From Amylostereum areolatum (taxonomy: Eukaryota > Basidiomycota > Agaricomycetes > Russulales > Stereaceae): DNA of 64,000 bases. The stretch spans positions 868,001-932,000 of the forward strand of contig SAXG01000015.1 in the NCBI GenBank assembly GCA_012932865.1, written 5' to 3'. The notes under the pieces are model-generated. The model was not told where the DNA came from. It did not search any database and saw nothing but the letters and a program-made list of their open reading frames with translations. The translations under genes and the position numbers were made by a program. Below are positions 11,646 to 22,216 of the stretch, piece by piece; position 1 is the first letter of the stretch, and each line of letters begins with the position of its first letter.

Positions 11646-12986
11646 CTAAAAATCCGACTCTGCGTCGGCATCCGATCCACCGCTCTTGGTGCTCCTGTCG
11701 TCGATTACCTTGTCTTTGTCCTTCTTCTTCTTCTTTGCTTCCGTCTTGGGCGTCGGCGTGGTTTTGCCGTCGGTTTCCACCAGAGCGCGGAGGATCATCT
11801 TTCGCTGCTCGTCGTCTAGAGTGTCAATCCATTCTTTGGGCGAGGCGAATTCTTCCGTGGTCTGGGACCGTGCTTGCTGGTTGGGGTTGCGTTTGAAGGG
11901 AGGTGGTCGCGGGGTGTTCGAGGAGCGGGGTCCTTTGTAATTGGGAGACGTGCTGTAGCGATCACGTCCCCACTTTTTTCGGATGTATTCGACCGACGCT
12001 TTGCAGTCTTTGGAGATGTGGTTGGTCATTCCACATTTGAAGCAGCGTCCCTTGGTGTCGACGGCGCCTATGTCCATGGCTTGTCCACCGCCTCCATGAA
12101 TGGTACCCGTGGCATCTTTGACGTCTTTGGGTTTGGAGGTGGTATGGGTGGAGGAGGAGGGGTGTCCGCGGTGCATTTCGGAGATTTCGCGCCAGGCATT
12201 GTCCATCTCGGTGACGCGTTTCTTCCAGTCGGTGTATGTGGTGGGGACCGGCGGGCTGCGGAAGATGTTCTTCAGTATCTCTATCTTGATGTTGGCTTTG
12301 AGAATACGAAGGAACCAGGCGTCGTCGTTGGTGGGGATAACGTTAGCGCGTCGCGCAATTTGTTCGAACTTAACGAAGAATTCATCGGCTGATTTGTTCC
12401 CCATTTTGAACTGATCCAGTTCATTGAGTGCGTCTTGCTGATCCGAGGTGCTGACGAAGGAGGCGTCAAGGGCGGTGATGAAGTTGGCCATGGTGACTGT
12501 GGTTCCGGCGGTGAGGATATTGGCGTCTTTGAAGTTGCGCGCCCATTCCTTGGCGGCGCCTTCCCTCATGTAACTGAGGATGAAGCGGACTTGGTCGATT
12601 TCACTGATGAAGTCTTGGGGGGCTGCTTCGATGTAACTGGTGACTTCATGTTTGAAGTCCGCGTATTCAGAACGTTTTCCGCTGTACTCCCGTGGTTTGG
12701 CGGCGTGGATTTTTCGTTTAGCGGTAGCGGCTGCCGGCGCTCCTGGGGTGGCGGGAGTGAATGCGGCGATGATTAGGTTACTGAAGGCGTGCCAGTTTCC
12801 GGCGTCGACATAGGCCCATTGGGTTCCATTTAATGGGTCGTCGGTGAATTCGAATTTGGCGACTTCGTACGCTATTCCATTAAGGAAAGCGTAGCGGGTA
12901 TTTCCGATGATGGGGGCGAATGCGGCGATGTTGGCGGGGCAGTTGGTTTGATCGGCCGCGCGGCGGTTGAGGACAGTGGCGGCCAT
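11646..12986 (-). CDS. Gag capsid-nucleocapsid protein, gypsy family B
   Basis: An intact 446-residue ORF. The central region is a Ty3/gypsy-type capsid: KPREYSGKRSEYADFKHEV, then WARNFKD and ALDASF, then DQFKMGNKSADEFFVKFE. It is followed by one CCHC zinc knuckle (CFKCGMTNHISKDC, about 12010-12050) and a lysine-rich tail ending DADAESDF. Gag assembles the virus-like particle and packages RNA in the cytoplasm. Its stop at 11646 lies 11 nt before the ATG of the pol ORF in a different frame. An overlapping ORF (12880-13365) covers its 5' end. Confidence 0.92.
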   Translation of the reverse strand: MAATVLNRRAADQTNCPANIAAFAPIIGNTRYAFLNGIAYEVAKFEFTDDPLNGTQWAYVDAGNWHAFSNLIIAAFTPATPGAPAAATAKRKIHAAKPREYSGKRSEYADFKHEVTSYIEAAPQDFISEIDQVRFILSYMREGAAKEWARNFKDANILTAGTTVTMANFITALDASFVSTSDQQDALNELDQFKMGNKSADEFFVKFEQIARRANVIPTNDDAWFLRILKANIKIEILKNIFRSPPVPTTYTDWKKRVTEMDNAWREISEMHRGHPSSSTHTTSKPKDVKDATGTIHGGGGQAMDIGAVDTKGRCFKCGMTNHISKDCKASVEYIRKKWGRDRYSTSPNYKGPRSSNTPRPPPFKRNPNQQARSQTTEEFASPKEWIDTLDDEQRKMILRALVETDGKTTPTPKTEAKKKKKDKDKVIDDRSTKSGGSDADAESDF

Positions 12987-13365
12987 GGCTTGTCTTCTTT
13001 TCCAGGCGGACGAGGGGGGGGGAGCGGGGTCGTAGGGGTCCGGTGTGGGTTTGGACTTGGAAGTTTCGAGGTGGTGGGTTATATGGTGGGGGTGGGGGTG
13101 GTGCGGGGGGAGGTTGGTTCCTCAGACGTTCTTCACGTCGGTCGTAGTCTAGGGCGATGAGGGCAAGGTGGTCTTCGGTGAGGGCTTGATTTCCTTCTTC
13201 GTCGGCACACCACTCTCCGTCAACAAAGTAGACTTGTTCTTCTTCTTCGTCTCCTTCTAAGTGGATGAAGTAAAGAAATCTCCGTTCCCTTCGGAGGTAT
13301 TCTTCGGTGATTCCTCGGGGGAGGGGATGGGGACTACGGGGGCGTAAGCCGTAAGTGGACGACAC
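12880..13365 (-). CDS. Small ORF upstream of gag, gypsy family B (ORF 2)
   Basis: About 160 codons, starting near a GTG or from a frame fused to the ORF before it. The sequence is clearly protein-like: GITEEYLRRERRFLYFIHLE, GEWCADEEGNQALTEDHL, then a proline run. It overlaps the gag start by about 100 nt in another frame. It could be an independent accessory ORF or an N-terminal gag extension displaced by an indel. No known domain. Confidence 0.5.
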   Translation of the reverse strand: MSSTYGLRPRSPHPLPRGITEEYLRRERRFLYFIHLEGDEEEEQVYFVDGEWCADEEGNQALTEDHLALIALDYDRREERLRNQPPPAPPPPPPYNPPPRNFQVQTHTGPLRPRSPPLVRLEKKTSHGRHCPQPPRGRSNQLPRQHRRIRPHHRKYPLRFP

Positions 13366-13368
13366 GGT

Positions 13369-14121
13369 TTAGAGTGGGCGAGGGATTTGGGGCGGAGTTG
13401 CGATGTAGGGGATGGGGATCTGATCCCAGTCGTTGTTATTGAGGTTTTCTGGTTCTCCCCACTCGAGGTTGTCGGGGTCGTATTCAAAGGAGTCGTCTTC
13501 GACGAGGGTAGTAGTGTCGGAGAGGTATAGGTCGAGGATGTCGTCGACTTCGTCTAGTTCGCTTCCAATTCCTCCTCCGTCTCCGATGGTCCAAGGCCCA
13601 AGTGGATAAATCCGCGGGGATCCGTCCAGGGATCGCAGGCTACTGGGTGCGGACCCGCTGGAATCTGAATCCTCGTGGGTTGAGGGGAGGGGACTGCTGG
13701 GGGCTGTCCAGAAGCCTTCTTCTTGCGATGGCGGACTTGGCGTTGGCGTTGGCCTCCCACCTTCTGGGCTGGTCGTGGTGTAGACGGGGATGGGGGTGTG
13801 GGGCCCGTACCACTGATTTGGTAGTTGTTCGTTCCGGTAGATTGCAGAGAAATAGGGCCGGAACTCAAGCCGGGGATGGCCCTGTTCAATTGATACGATG
13901 ATCCGAGTCCAGTCAACTCGAACCCGAAATCCCCAATCAGGGTTGCTCGCAGAGGCGTAGACCCAGTTGTGGGCGTCGAAGAGGTTGTCGCCGAAGTAGG
14001 CGGTGATGGCGGTGTCACGTTCGATTTCGGTGACGGCTGTGAATTCTTCGCGTTCATACACGAAGTCGAAGTCGGGGAAATGGAAGTTTTCTTCTTCCAA
14101 GGCTTGGTGTTCCTCTCCCAT
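13369..14121 (-). CDS. Acidic ORF upstream of gag, gypsy family B (ORF 1)
   Basis: 250 codons from an ATG at 14121 (MGEEHQALEEENFHFPDFDF). The N-terminal 100 residues look folded (YFGDNLFDAHNWVYASASN; VDWTRIIVSIEQGHPRLEFR). The rest is rich in Pro, Ser, Asp and Glu. It is not a standard gag-pol domain. Its position between leader and gag on the same strand makes it part of the element transcript. Function unknown. Confidence 0.6.
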   Translation of the reverse strand: MGEEHQALEEENFHFPDFDFVYEREEFTAVTEIERDTAITAYFGDNLFDAHNWVYASASNPDWGFRVRVDWTRIIVSIEQGHPRLEFRPYFSAIYRNEQLPNQWYGPHTPIPVYTTTSPEGGRPTPTPSPPSQEEGFWTAPSSPLPSTHEDSDSSGSAPSSLRSLDGSPRIYPLGPWTIGDGGGIGSELDEVDDILDLYLSDTTTLVEDDSFEYDPDNLEWGEPENLNNNDWDQIPIPYIATPPQIPRPL

Positions 14122-14595
14122 GTACTAGCCCCCGAGTCGAGGACGGTTACTAGTACGGCAAGGGGATCGGGTGTCGAGGGATATGTCACTGGTCTTTCCA
14201 ATCGCAAGACGGTCTGCCTCAGCCTTCTCGGCCTGTTGGCTGTCTCTTCGTTCAAGGGTCACGAGCCCAAGAACTTCTCGGGTCACTTTCCCTTTGTCGC
14301 TTTTACTAGCCTCCTACACCGTTAGGTGCACCTTCAACTGTCACGTCTGGGTTCTCGTGGTGTTCGAGGGGCCCCGAGTACGTGTAACGTAACACGGTTA
14401 CGTCAAGCCGGCGCCGCTGATGCGTGCACACGACCACAGAATCGGGGTGACTAGTCGCGTACGCTGGGGGCAATGATCCGAGGTGGCACGAAGGAAAAGT
14501 GGAGTTAGTAGCGCAATAAGGCGTCTACTACGGACAGGTATGCTACGCTACGATTGTCGTCGGGTAGTGCGATGGTAAAGTAGATCTCGACCTTA
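14122..14595 (-). other. Leader and primer-binding region of gypsy family B
   Basis: An untranslated stretch between the 5' LTR and the first ORF. The primer-binding site should begin at 14595 on the minus strand (TAAGGTCGAGATC...). It does not match the usual TGG-starting complement of initiator tRNA, so the primer is not evident. Confidence 0.5.
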
Positions 14596-15089
14596 TGTCA
14601 GCAACGGCCTTAGTGACGAGCACTAGGCGACGACGTGTGACACAAGTGAAGAGGGACGATGAGGGATAAGGTCGGTAGTATTGACTAGGTCGAGATGGGG
14701 AATATGTACAGGAGGAACGGAGCCCTTATATACTACGAGGCAGAGTCACTTAGTAAGCTACGACACACGGCGGTCAGTAAGCAGAGCTAAGTATAGATAC
14801 ATGCGCAGCAGGATCAGTAAGCGAGACAATAAGGATGAGCCGGGTCCGGAGCGGCATGATGTCATGCGCAGCATTTATGATGTCATGTGGAGTCAAAGGA
14901 AGCGATGATAAGACGAGCCTGGAGTCATGACGTCAGGAAGGAGCAAGGATAAGCCGAGTCTCCACCGGAGTGACGGAGTGTTACTAAGTGATGAGTAGTC
15001 AGATGGAAATGAAAATAAAAATGAATTGGGATATTATCCCCGAGGTCCCCGAGGTGTCCGAGATGTCCGGAATGGTAACGTTCATGACA
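14596..15089 (-). repeat. LTR of gypsy family B (5' LTR on minus strand)
   Basis: A near-identical copy of the LTR at 3685-4169 with the same ends (TGTCATGAACG...GCTGACA on the minus strand). It carries the promoter for the element; a TATATA run lies near 14729-14734 (plus strand TTATATACT). Confidence 0.92.
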
Positions 15090-15108
15090 CTAAGCTGCCG
15101 GCAAGAAC
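15088..15108 (+). other. CACTA-like terminus abutting the LTR
   Basis: CACTAAGCTGCCGG begins at 15088, sharing two bases with the LTR end and lying directly beside the Plavaka transposase stop codon (15110). Plavaka belongs to the CMC (CACTA-like) superfamily, whose ends begin CAC. A matching right end was not found. Confidence 0.35.
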
Positions 15109-15109
15109 A

Positions 15110-17887
15110 TTAATGGACGCGGGGTATTGATGCAGAGGTTCTGTCGAGGTGAAGAGGGGAGATTGTTAGAGATAATGGAGTGGTCTGCGAGGGCAGCAGG
15201 TGGTTGTACTCACGCGCGCGGATAGGCAGCACAACGTCTGTCGGCACCAGCTCATCGACTGGGTGGCTATCATCCATGGCTTCATCCTCCGGGCGGATGT
15301 GATGATTTGGATCGTCCGCATCATCAGGATCGGCAGCGTGTTGGCCGTGGTCAATCCCCCCATCCCTTGTGGTTGCCTCGGGGAGCACGCGGACTCCATG
15401 TGGAGGTTGTCCGGCGGGGAGAGGGTGACGTGCTGGAAGCATACCATGCTCGACAAATGTTGCGCGGATGGCAATGAGCTTGTCCAGCCTCTGGTTGGTG
15501 AGCAGCATTTGACCGAGGGCGTTGTATCGGTTGGACCGCCGCCACGGTTTTTTGACAGCGGTGATATGTCGTGATTCGGTGATAGAGGAGCAGAGACCGT
15601 TCGCAGAACCAAAATCTTGGATGAGGACGCAGTAATGGCTCATTGCGTGTTGACGGGGGAGAGAGAAGCCAGTGGGACGAACTCCTGCCTCCCGGAATAC
15701 TTCGCGGTGATGGTGGAAACGTGAAACAGCGGTGTCGATGGCATCGAGTGTGTCTGCATCGAACTCGGGCCGACGGACCAGGTAATAGAAATCTAGGAGG
15801 GCCGAGATGGTCTGGACAATGGCGGCAGGAACATATTCGACAATGGCTGCAATGTATACCTAGAAGTATCGTGAGCGCCGAGTGGACATGGACATCCAAG
15901 GGACCAAGCGGCGGGACTCACTTTCATCAAGGCTTTGGAGTCGTCCCCAGTCCACTGCTTGAACCGACGGCCATGAGGGAAGCGACGAAGGCCGGGGAAA
16001 GCGGGGGCTGCGGAAATGCTGGAGGGTACGAGTTCAGTATGCAATGACGGCGCCGAGGAAACGACAAACTCTCACCGCCGGTCAATGTCGTCCATGATCT
16101 CACCTGCGCGTGCCTCGCCATGAGTAATGGTGAGGTAGTCACCCACCCATTCCACAACGTGATCTTTGAATGACCCTTTAATGATCTGGTGGAGGAGGTC
16201 AGGAGCGAGGAGCTCGTGTATATCTGCCCGAGGAAAATCGTGTGTGAAGGGCTAAGTGAAGGTTGTCAATACACAGTGCAATGGGAAAATATTATTCGTC
16301 ACATACAACAACCCCATCGTCGATTCCGTACTCATCCCAGGCAATGCGGGGAGACCACGCCCCAAGGATCAAGTCGGTCCATTCTTGTGTTCGTCGGCCG
16401 CCTTCTCCGTCGAGGTCGCTGTTCTTGCCAGTACACCTATGATGTAACGCAATGAGAACCTCCATTGTCATGCAATGCGACAGGTCGTACCTTCCGCACC
16501 AGCCTTGAACGATCCCCGCAAGCATGACCTGCTCAGGATAATCTGCAATGACAGGTCCGATGTCGAATATGACCCGTCGGAAATGGCCATCGGGGCATCG
16601 CCGGACCACAGGCGTGGTCATCGCAGGCTTGAGGGACTGAAGGATGGCGCTAAGTGAGGCATGGTAGAGCTGCCGCTTGAATGTCCTAAAAGCGGGGTCC
16701 TTATCATATTTGCGATCGGCTTGGACAGGAAGTCAGATGGGAGGGCTCAGGGGATATCTGTCAGAACACGCACATTTTGGAATGGCCAAAAACCCGATCG
16801 GGATGACTGCGTTGCGATGGGCACAGCGCACAGAGTTGTGGACGTTACCGATGGATAGATACAACGGATGGTATTCGACATGCCCGGTGGCGACGGAGAC
16901 CGTGGTTTTGTCGCTTCCGGTTATGATCGCAACATACATTGCCCCCTCTGTACCTGCGTCGGCCTCGTAAATCTTGTCCTTGATCCATATATATTTATCA
17001 GCTGAATCCCGAGCAAGCGCTATATGAAAACACGTACACATTGCCGCCACGCGAAGTTGCCCGACATAAAGTTGTTCCAGCGCCGGTGGCCAGAGGCGTC
17101 CGTGAAGACATATGGGGAATAGTCAAAGAGATCCTTGAAGTCCGGGTTGTCGAGCATATTGCGGATGACGGTGTCGGGGTCGCGATACCAGACATGGTAT
17201 GTTTCCTTCTTCCATTGAGGGGCCTCTTCACCAATCTCGCCTTGGAAGGAAGTGGCGAAGCACTTCCACGGCGCATCGCCATCCTCGATGCGGTCGATTG
17301 TCTCGTACACATCAGCCACCGAAGAAAACGGCCCAGTGTCGTTGTGCCTCGCCATGTCGAAAGCCCACAGTTCTAGGAGCCAGTCAATGTCTGGCGCCGA
17401 CAACTCTCCCTTCCGAAAAACGAAATCGGCGACGTGGAACTGTGTTCCGTCTCGAAACGGCGACCAATCTGTGGGTAGGTGATCACTGCGTGCAGGAGGC
17501 GGCGTCCCCGCGGGCAGGTATTGACCCGTTTCGTCGCAAGGCCGCCCTAGGAGGTGCAAAACTATTAGATTTGGCCAACCGAGGTCAACGAACACGAACC
17601 TGTCAAAAATCCGTGGGTTTTCGTGCGCTGACCACCAGCGCGCACGCCTGGATTATCACCCGGGGGCCATTGTCATTGTCATTGTCGTGGACATCGATCC
17701 ATGGGTCAAGGACATTGTAATTGTCCTCTTGGTTCTCGTCGATAACCACGGCCTTGTCCACGGTGGGGGGATGTGCAGCCGATGGGGTTGGGTGGGCCGA
17801 TCGGATGTGATAAGTCCGTCCGTTTTGCTTTTTGAACGTGCGGTCGCAGTAAGGGCAGTTGAGTCTGTTGAGAACCCGAGGAGGCAT
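15110..17887 (-). CDS. Plavaka-type (CMC/CACTA-like) transposase
   Basis: Start ATG at 17887 (MPPRVLNRLNC). The N-terminus has a C2H2 finger (CPYCDRTFKKQNGRTYHIRSAH) typical of Plavaka. The core runs through GRPCDETGQYLP, DWSPFRDG, HVWYRDPDTVIRNML, FMSGNFAWRQ, TGSDKTTVSVATGHVEYHPL, SIGNVHNSVRCAHRNAV, CPDGHFRRVIFDIGP, ADYPEQVMLAGIVQGWC, WDEYGIDDGVV, PFTHDFPRADIHELLAPDLL and RHITAVKKPWRRSNRYNALG. Introns can be placed in frame (for example after GWCGR and after DGVV), so the gene looks intact; only the join after the finger exon is uncertain. The enzyme cuts and moves its element in the nucleus. The gene is head-to-head with the gene at 18143. Confidence 0.9.
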
Positions 17888-18142
17888 TGGGAGTAGATGA
17901 TGGACAGGGGACAGGGGATAGGTGTGAGGGATAAATATAATGATATGTGTGCGTAGGAGGGAAAAACAGGTGTCGTAAGGTAAAGGGGAGCCTGGAAACA
18001 TGGATAAGCCAGAGGGGATGACATCGCGGAGTTGGAACCTACCGTGAAAAAAATCCGGGTGCTCCTGTCACCGCCTTGTCGTCCCCCCCCTTCCTTATCC
18101 AGCCACACTTCGTCGTTCCCCTTTCCTCCCTCAATTCTCATC
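17888..18142. promoter_or_regulatory. Bidirectional promoter between transposase and partner gene
   Basis: 255 bp separate two divergent start codons, so both promoters must lie here. The stretch is A-rich near 17930-17960 and pyrimidine-rich before the plus-strand ATG. Confidence 0.5.
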
Positions 18143-20449
18143 ATGAGTGCCCCCACGTGTTCCCAGCCCGGTCGCAACAAAAGAAACACCAACCCTGCTC
18201 GCATCCAAGGTGTCATGCCGGCGCCACACCGCACTTCAGCGCAAAAGAAGGCTGATGATGAGCTGGTCGCGCTGGCGAAACTCGCCGCCGAGGGCACCGC
18301 TGTTTTGACGGAAGCAGAAAGTGTACGCGCCCTCGCCAAGCTTGAAGATAAGTATCGGCGCGATGATATGAATATCAAGGCCTGGCGCCGCTCGACAGCC
18401 CCGCCGATGCCTTCGGGTCCTCGTAAGCGTGGGGCTCCAACTTGCGAAGCCACTCCCCCGGTCGAACCTAGCCACGACGAGGATGAGGACAGTAAGTTTC
18501 ATGAATGTCTCCTTCAGTGGAATACATACTGATGAGGCCAACGAACCAATAATCCGCTATAGCGGCCAAGCATGTTCAGTATCAAATGGAGTCATTCGCC
18601 GAGCCCGCTGGTCCTGCCGACGCTGGTCAAGGTTTTTCTAGTCCCGGTCCTGCCAGCGATGCTACTTACCAGGATGAACCCATGGACAAGGACGAAGACG
18701 ACGGACCAAGCCCAGATCCAAGCGAGCCTGAAGAGAGCGACAAGGTTGCGCACCACAAGAAGAAAGCGCCGGCCGCTGGCAAGGTTCGAATACCTACTTC
18801 TTTACCCACGAAATGCTTACCAATTGACGCTCGCAGGCTGTCAAAGCTGGCAAGCACTCCGTTCGTGCCACCGTTCTGCAGGCCAGGACCACCCAGCCAG
18901 CAACGGCAACGCCTCACGCCGTCAAGAAGCGCAAGCACACTACGAGTGAAGCGTACGCTGTGCTCCCACTCTCACCGTGGTACAACTCACCAATATTCTT
19001 TTCGTTAGGCCCCCGGCGATGCAGAAACGAAGCAAAATGTCAACTCCGCGTGCAAGTAACCTTAAACCCCAGTGGCGCCAGCTCAGCAGTTCAGTCATCG
19101 CCGCCGTTGCCTTGACCAATGCTCCCAGCTCTTCAAAGACCCAGAAACCAGAGGCCACACCAGATACCGAGGATCCCGAGTCACCTGGAGAGTTCGACGA
19201 GGACGAAGACCCAGCTGCGCTTGAAGCTGCGCGGGGGAACAAGGTGACGAATATCCGTGGTCCCAAGGAGCGGACCACGGCTCAGGTACGTCTTCTAAAT
19301 TCTGCCGGCGGTCCCTTCCTAACACTTTGCGGAGCAGATGGGCCTTAAACTTGAGAGCGTTGGCGCCGCTGCCGCCGTCAAGGCTATCGACACCAAGGCT
19401 GTCGCCACCAAGAAGTCTTACAGCAAACTCAAGTTCGCGGACCTTCCTTTCGACACTCGCGATCCCGTTGCGATCGCTCGGTGGCATCAGGCCATTCGAA
19501 GCGTCATCGACTGGGCCGGCACCTGTGATGATCCCTTCGGTACGAATGAACACGTCGACTTCGCCAATGCACTGCAGTCTGCATGGGATGAGGAGTTTCC
19601 CGACCTCGAGCTCAACGTGAAGGACGAAGAAAACGCAGCAATAGTCAAGCTAGTAAGTGGCCTTTCCGTTGTATCATGTCCGAGCCGCGTAGAAAATAAC
19701 AAAAATGTCTAGGCTTGCGACCGCCTCAATGACTGGCGCAGTGGGATGGGGAAACGGGCGGTTGCCCTGGTGGAACAAATCATGAACTCCGGTCCGTATG
19801 CGAATGACACGAGTGCCCGTGTCAAATGGGTGGCCTCTCAACTCCCTGGAGATGACGGGGACTTTGTTCCGTTCATCTGGGAAGACCCGCAGGTGCGATT
19901 CTCATTTGATCTCAACTCACCAGTATCAACCATCACTTAATTGTTGTCTTTGCAGGCTAAGTCTGGCTCGTGGTCTTCGGCCCTCATGCGAGATGTTCTC
20001 GCATGGCATGTAAAGCGCACACAATCGAGCTCGTTAACATTTGGAAGGCCGACTGGCGCTCTGGCGGCGGCGGCGGCGGCGGTACGTCTCTGTCTTCTGG
20101 CAAGCCCTCGTACAAGTTGCTCACGTGTTTGTAGGTTGAACGTGCGATCACATTGTACGAGACAGGTAACAACGCCAAGCTGGCTTCGAGGGCCGAGCAG
20201 GAACCGCAGGATGCAAATGGTGGCAAGAAGTTAACAGGCGATAAGAGAGGTTTGAGCTTTGACGAGGAAAATTGGGGCCAGGTCACTCGTGATTACTTCC
20301 AGTCCACCAACAGTTTGACCGACACCAAATGGGACAAAATCATGGGCTGCCTTGCAACCCACGAGTCTGCGGCTCCTCCCGCTGCCATCGAGCGTGCAAC
20401 AAAGTCCTCCGCGCGTGCCAACGTCATGGTCTCCGATGATGAGGCCTAA
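18143..20449 (+). CDS. Plavaka-associated partner protein of unknown function
   Basis: Starts at MSAPTCSQPGRNKRN and ends LMVSDDEA-like (NVMVSDDEA) at 20449. Introns are small and in phase, for example one joining TTSEA to PPAMQKRSK and others before MGLKLESVG, ACDRLNDWRSG and AKSGSWSS. The N-terminal half is disordered and charged (ADDELVALAKLAAEGT; MDKDEDDGPSPDPSEPEE; AVKKRKHTT). The C-terminal half is folded-looking: DTRDPVAIARWHQAIRSVID, DWAGTCDDPFG, WDEEFPDLELNVKD, RKRAVALVEQIMNSG-like and SLFDEENWGQVTRDYF-like segments. No name can be given. Proteins of this build often accompany fungal DNA transposons, and the head-to-head position suggests co-mobilisation with the Plavaka gene. Confidence 0.75.
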
Positions 20450-21470
20450 ATGTACGTCACCCCCGTCCGATCCATATGAGATGATGCTTGAGCTCGTGTT
20501 AGGTTTTGTCTACCTGGACGATCTCTTGTGCCAGGTATGTACGATCTTCGGCATTGGTTTAGCATGGCACTGAATCCTGACAACAGATATTGCAGTCTGT
20601 CCCGTCGTCACCCATAACTAGTGAGTACTCCATGTCGGTGTCGTCTGGACATGATCTTTACTCATACAATCATTAGTGTCCTGCAGTTCCGTCTATTCTG
20701 TATCTTTTCAACCTCGGGCCATCCTCCGCCCGCACCCAAGTCATATTACAAACCTCACTCCTTTCGTGTCCGCTCCCTCCTGCCAGTGCGCTCTTCATAC
20801 AGTGGTGGGGTATTGTAGGTCACCAATTCCCTCGTGTTTCGCCTTGTCCGAGTCATCTGACTTCGACTTCCAGCAATCTATCGCTCCGTCTTCACGTCCA
20901 ACTCGTCCGCCGGTCCTTTCGTGTCCACCTATCACACTCCGCTCGCCATATACATTGTATGACGACCAAAATAGTATGTTTACCCTTCAATCTCGTGGTC
21001 TCAAGTTGCTTACTCGGTTTTCCTGCCGCCCTACAGAGATTATAGCGGGCTGATGCCGCCAGATGTACTGGTAGTTGTACCCATGGCTCTGATGCTTTTG
21101 TGCATGAAATAATCATCTTTATTTATTGCTTTTATTCTACCTGGCGTGATCTGAGAGCACCTGGCATGACCTGGCCACAAGCGGAAATTGACAGGTGAAA
21201 TCCTGCCTGACAATGACCTGACAGCTCACCTGGTTACAGAGCGACCACCTGGAGAGGACTAAGTCATCTGGAGCCAGGATGGCATCTGGCTGTCTGGAAT
21301 GTCTGTGGCCAGAGGTTCCAGACACTCGGCGGAATTGCTGATGGAAAGGCAAGCCCATAGAGCCACTTTCAACTTCACCGGTTGACGCCACTCGCAGCCT
21401 CGTTTGTCCTCGGCTCGATGATAAATATGTCTCACCAGCGGGCAAGTGCGCCGCTTTCCCCCGTGCCGAC
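20450..21470. other. Non-coding stretch, probable transposon flank
   Basis: No supported gene. It holds TTAGTG at 20673-20678 (a possible CACTAA end read in reverse) and the ACCTG-rich cluster at 21138-21252. Confidence 0.4.
21138..21252 (+). repeat. Cluster of ACCTG/CAGGT motifs
   Basis: Seven ACCTG or CAGGT pentamers within about 115 bp (for example at 21139, 21159, 21169, 21191, 21215, 21228 and 21246), in both orientations. The pattern resembles the subterminal repeats of DNA transposons, but no terminus was found. Confidence 0.5.
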
Positions 21471-21935
21471 ATGTCGTCGGAACCTACACGCCCAAGCGCA
21501 CGGCGTCCTTCCGCAGACCAGGCGAAGAATTCCTGCAACACCCATGCCAGTAGTGCCACTGCTGTCAGTGTCAGTGTCAGTTACCCAGAGGGACCGCCTT
21601 CCTCGCCCTTCGAGCGCGCCATAGCGGCGCTCGACGCAGAATCGTCCCCCCATCTCTCCTGCTCGGCCGTGGACGACGTCCTGGTGTACGCGCTCTTCGC
21701 GGCCAAACGTCGTCCTCGGTACTCCCGCGCCCGGGTCCCACCACCCGCATCCAACCCAGGCCTCGAGCTTCGACCGGTGACCAGGGAGGACGGCCTCAGC
21801 ATCCACGCCATCTGCCGTCGGACCGTCGACAACGAGCACCCAACTCCCGAACAGTGCCACCGCGCCGCCGTCGAATTGGTCCAGACGTTTCCTGTGTTGT
21901 TTCTTCCCCACGAGGGGCACGTCGTGCAGCAGTGA
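21471..21935 (+). CDS. Hypothetical protein, 154 residues
   Basis: Not recognised. A single ORF from MSSEPTRPSARRPS to EGHVVQQ. The first 45 residues are Ser/Pro-rich; the rest looks folded (FERAIAALDAESSPHLSCSA, DDVLVYALFAAKRRPRYSRA, CHRAAVELVQTFPVLFLPHE). The GC-rich codons match the neighbouring host genes, not the transposons. It lies about 280 bp from the end of the pseudokinase gene on the opposite strand (convergent). Confidence 0.5.
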   Translation: MSSEPTRPSARRPSADQAKNSCNTHASSATAVSVSVSYPEGPPSSPFERAIAALDAESSPHLSCSAVDDVLVYALFAAKRRPRYSRARVPPPASNPGLELRPVTREDGLSIHAICRRTVDNEHPTPEQCHRAAVELVQTFPVLFLPHEGHVVQQ

Positions 21936-22216
21936 GTTGCAATCGCACATCGCATAGGACGTCTCCCCGACGCCGCAGTGGGACGGGTGGTGGCGGACGA
22001 GCAGCCTCGAGGCCCTTCCGCGGTAGGGAAGCGCTCGTATTCAAGCGTGAAATAAGTGATGCGAGATTCTAGAAATGCAGCAACAGACGAATGCGACGAA
22101 AACTGTGTACGATAGCCAACGAATGGTGATAATGCGCGAGAACGGCGGTACGGAGACATGGGACCGAGTAGGGTCGTACACTGGCAACTACGGACGCCGT
22201 ATCTTGTATCAAAACG

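Larger units (their letters stand above)
3685..15089 (-). mobile_element. Ty3/gypsy retrotransposon, family B, disrupted by nested DNA
   Basis: On the minus strand the order is 5' LTR (15089-14596), leader, two small ORFs, gag, protease-RT-RNase H, [foreign DNA 5523-8606], integrase remnant, 3' LTR (4169-3685). The two LTRs are nearly identical, which supports a single young element. Outer flanks (CTGAA at 3680-3684, CTAAG at 15090-15094) do not form a target duplication, so a rearrangement or two separate copies remain possible. Confidence 0.65.

Noticed and set aside
3680..15094. CTGAA and CTAAG as a target duplication of gypsy B
   Set aside because: Only partly similar; a true duplication should be identical in a young element.
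20671..20680. TTAGTG as the right end of the Plavaka element
   Set aside because: Only six bases agree with the inverted left end; too short to support.
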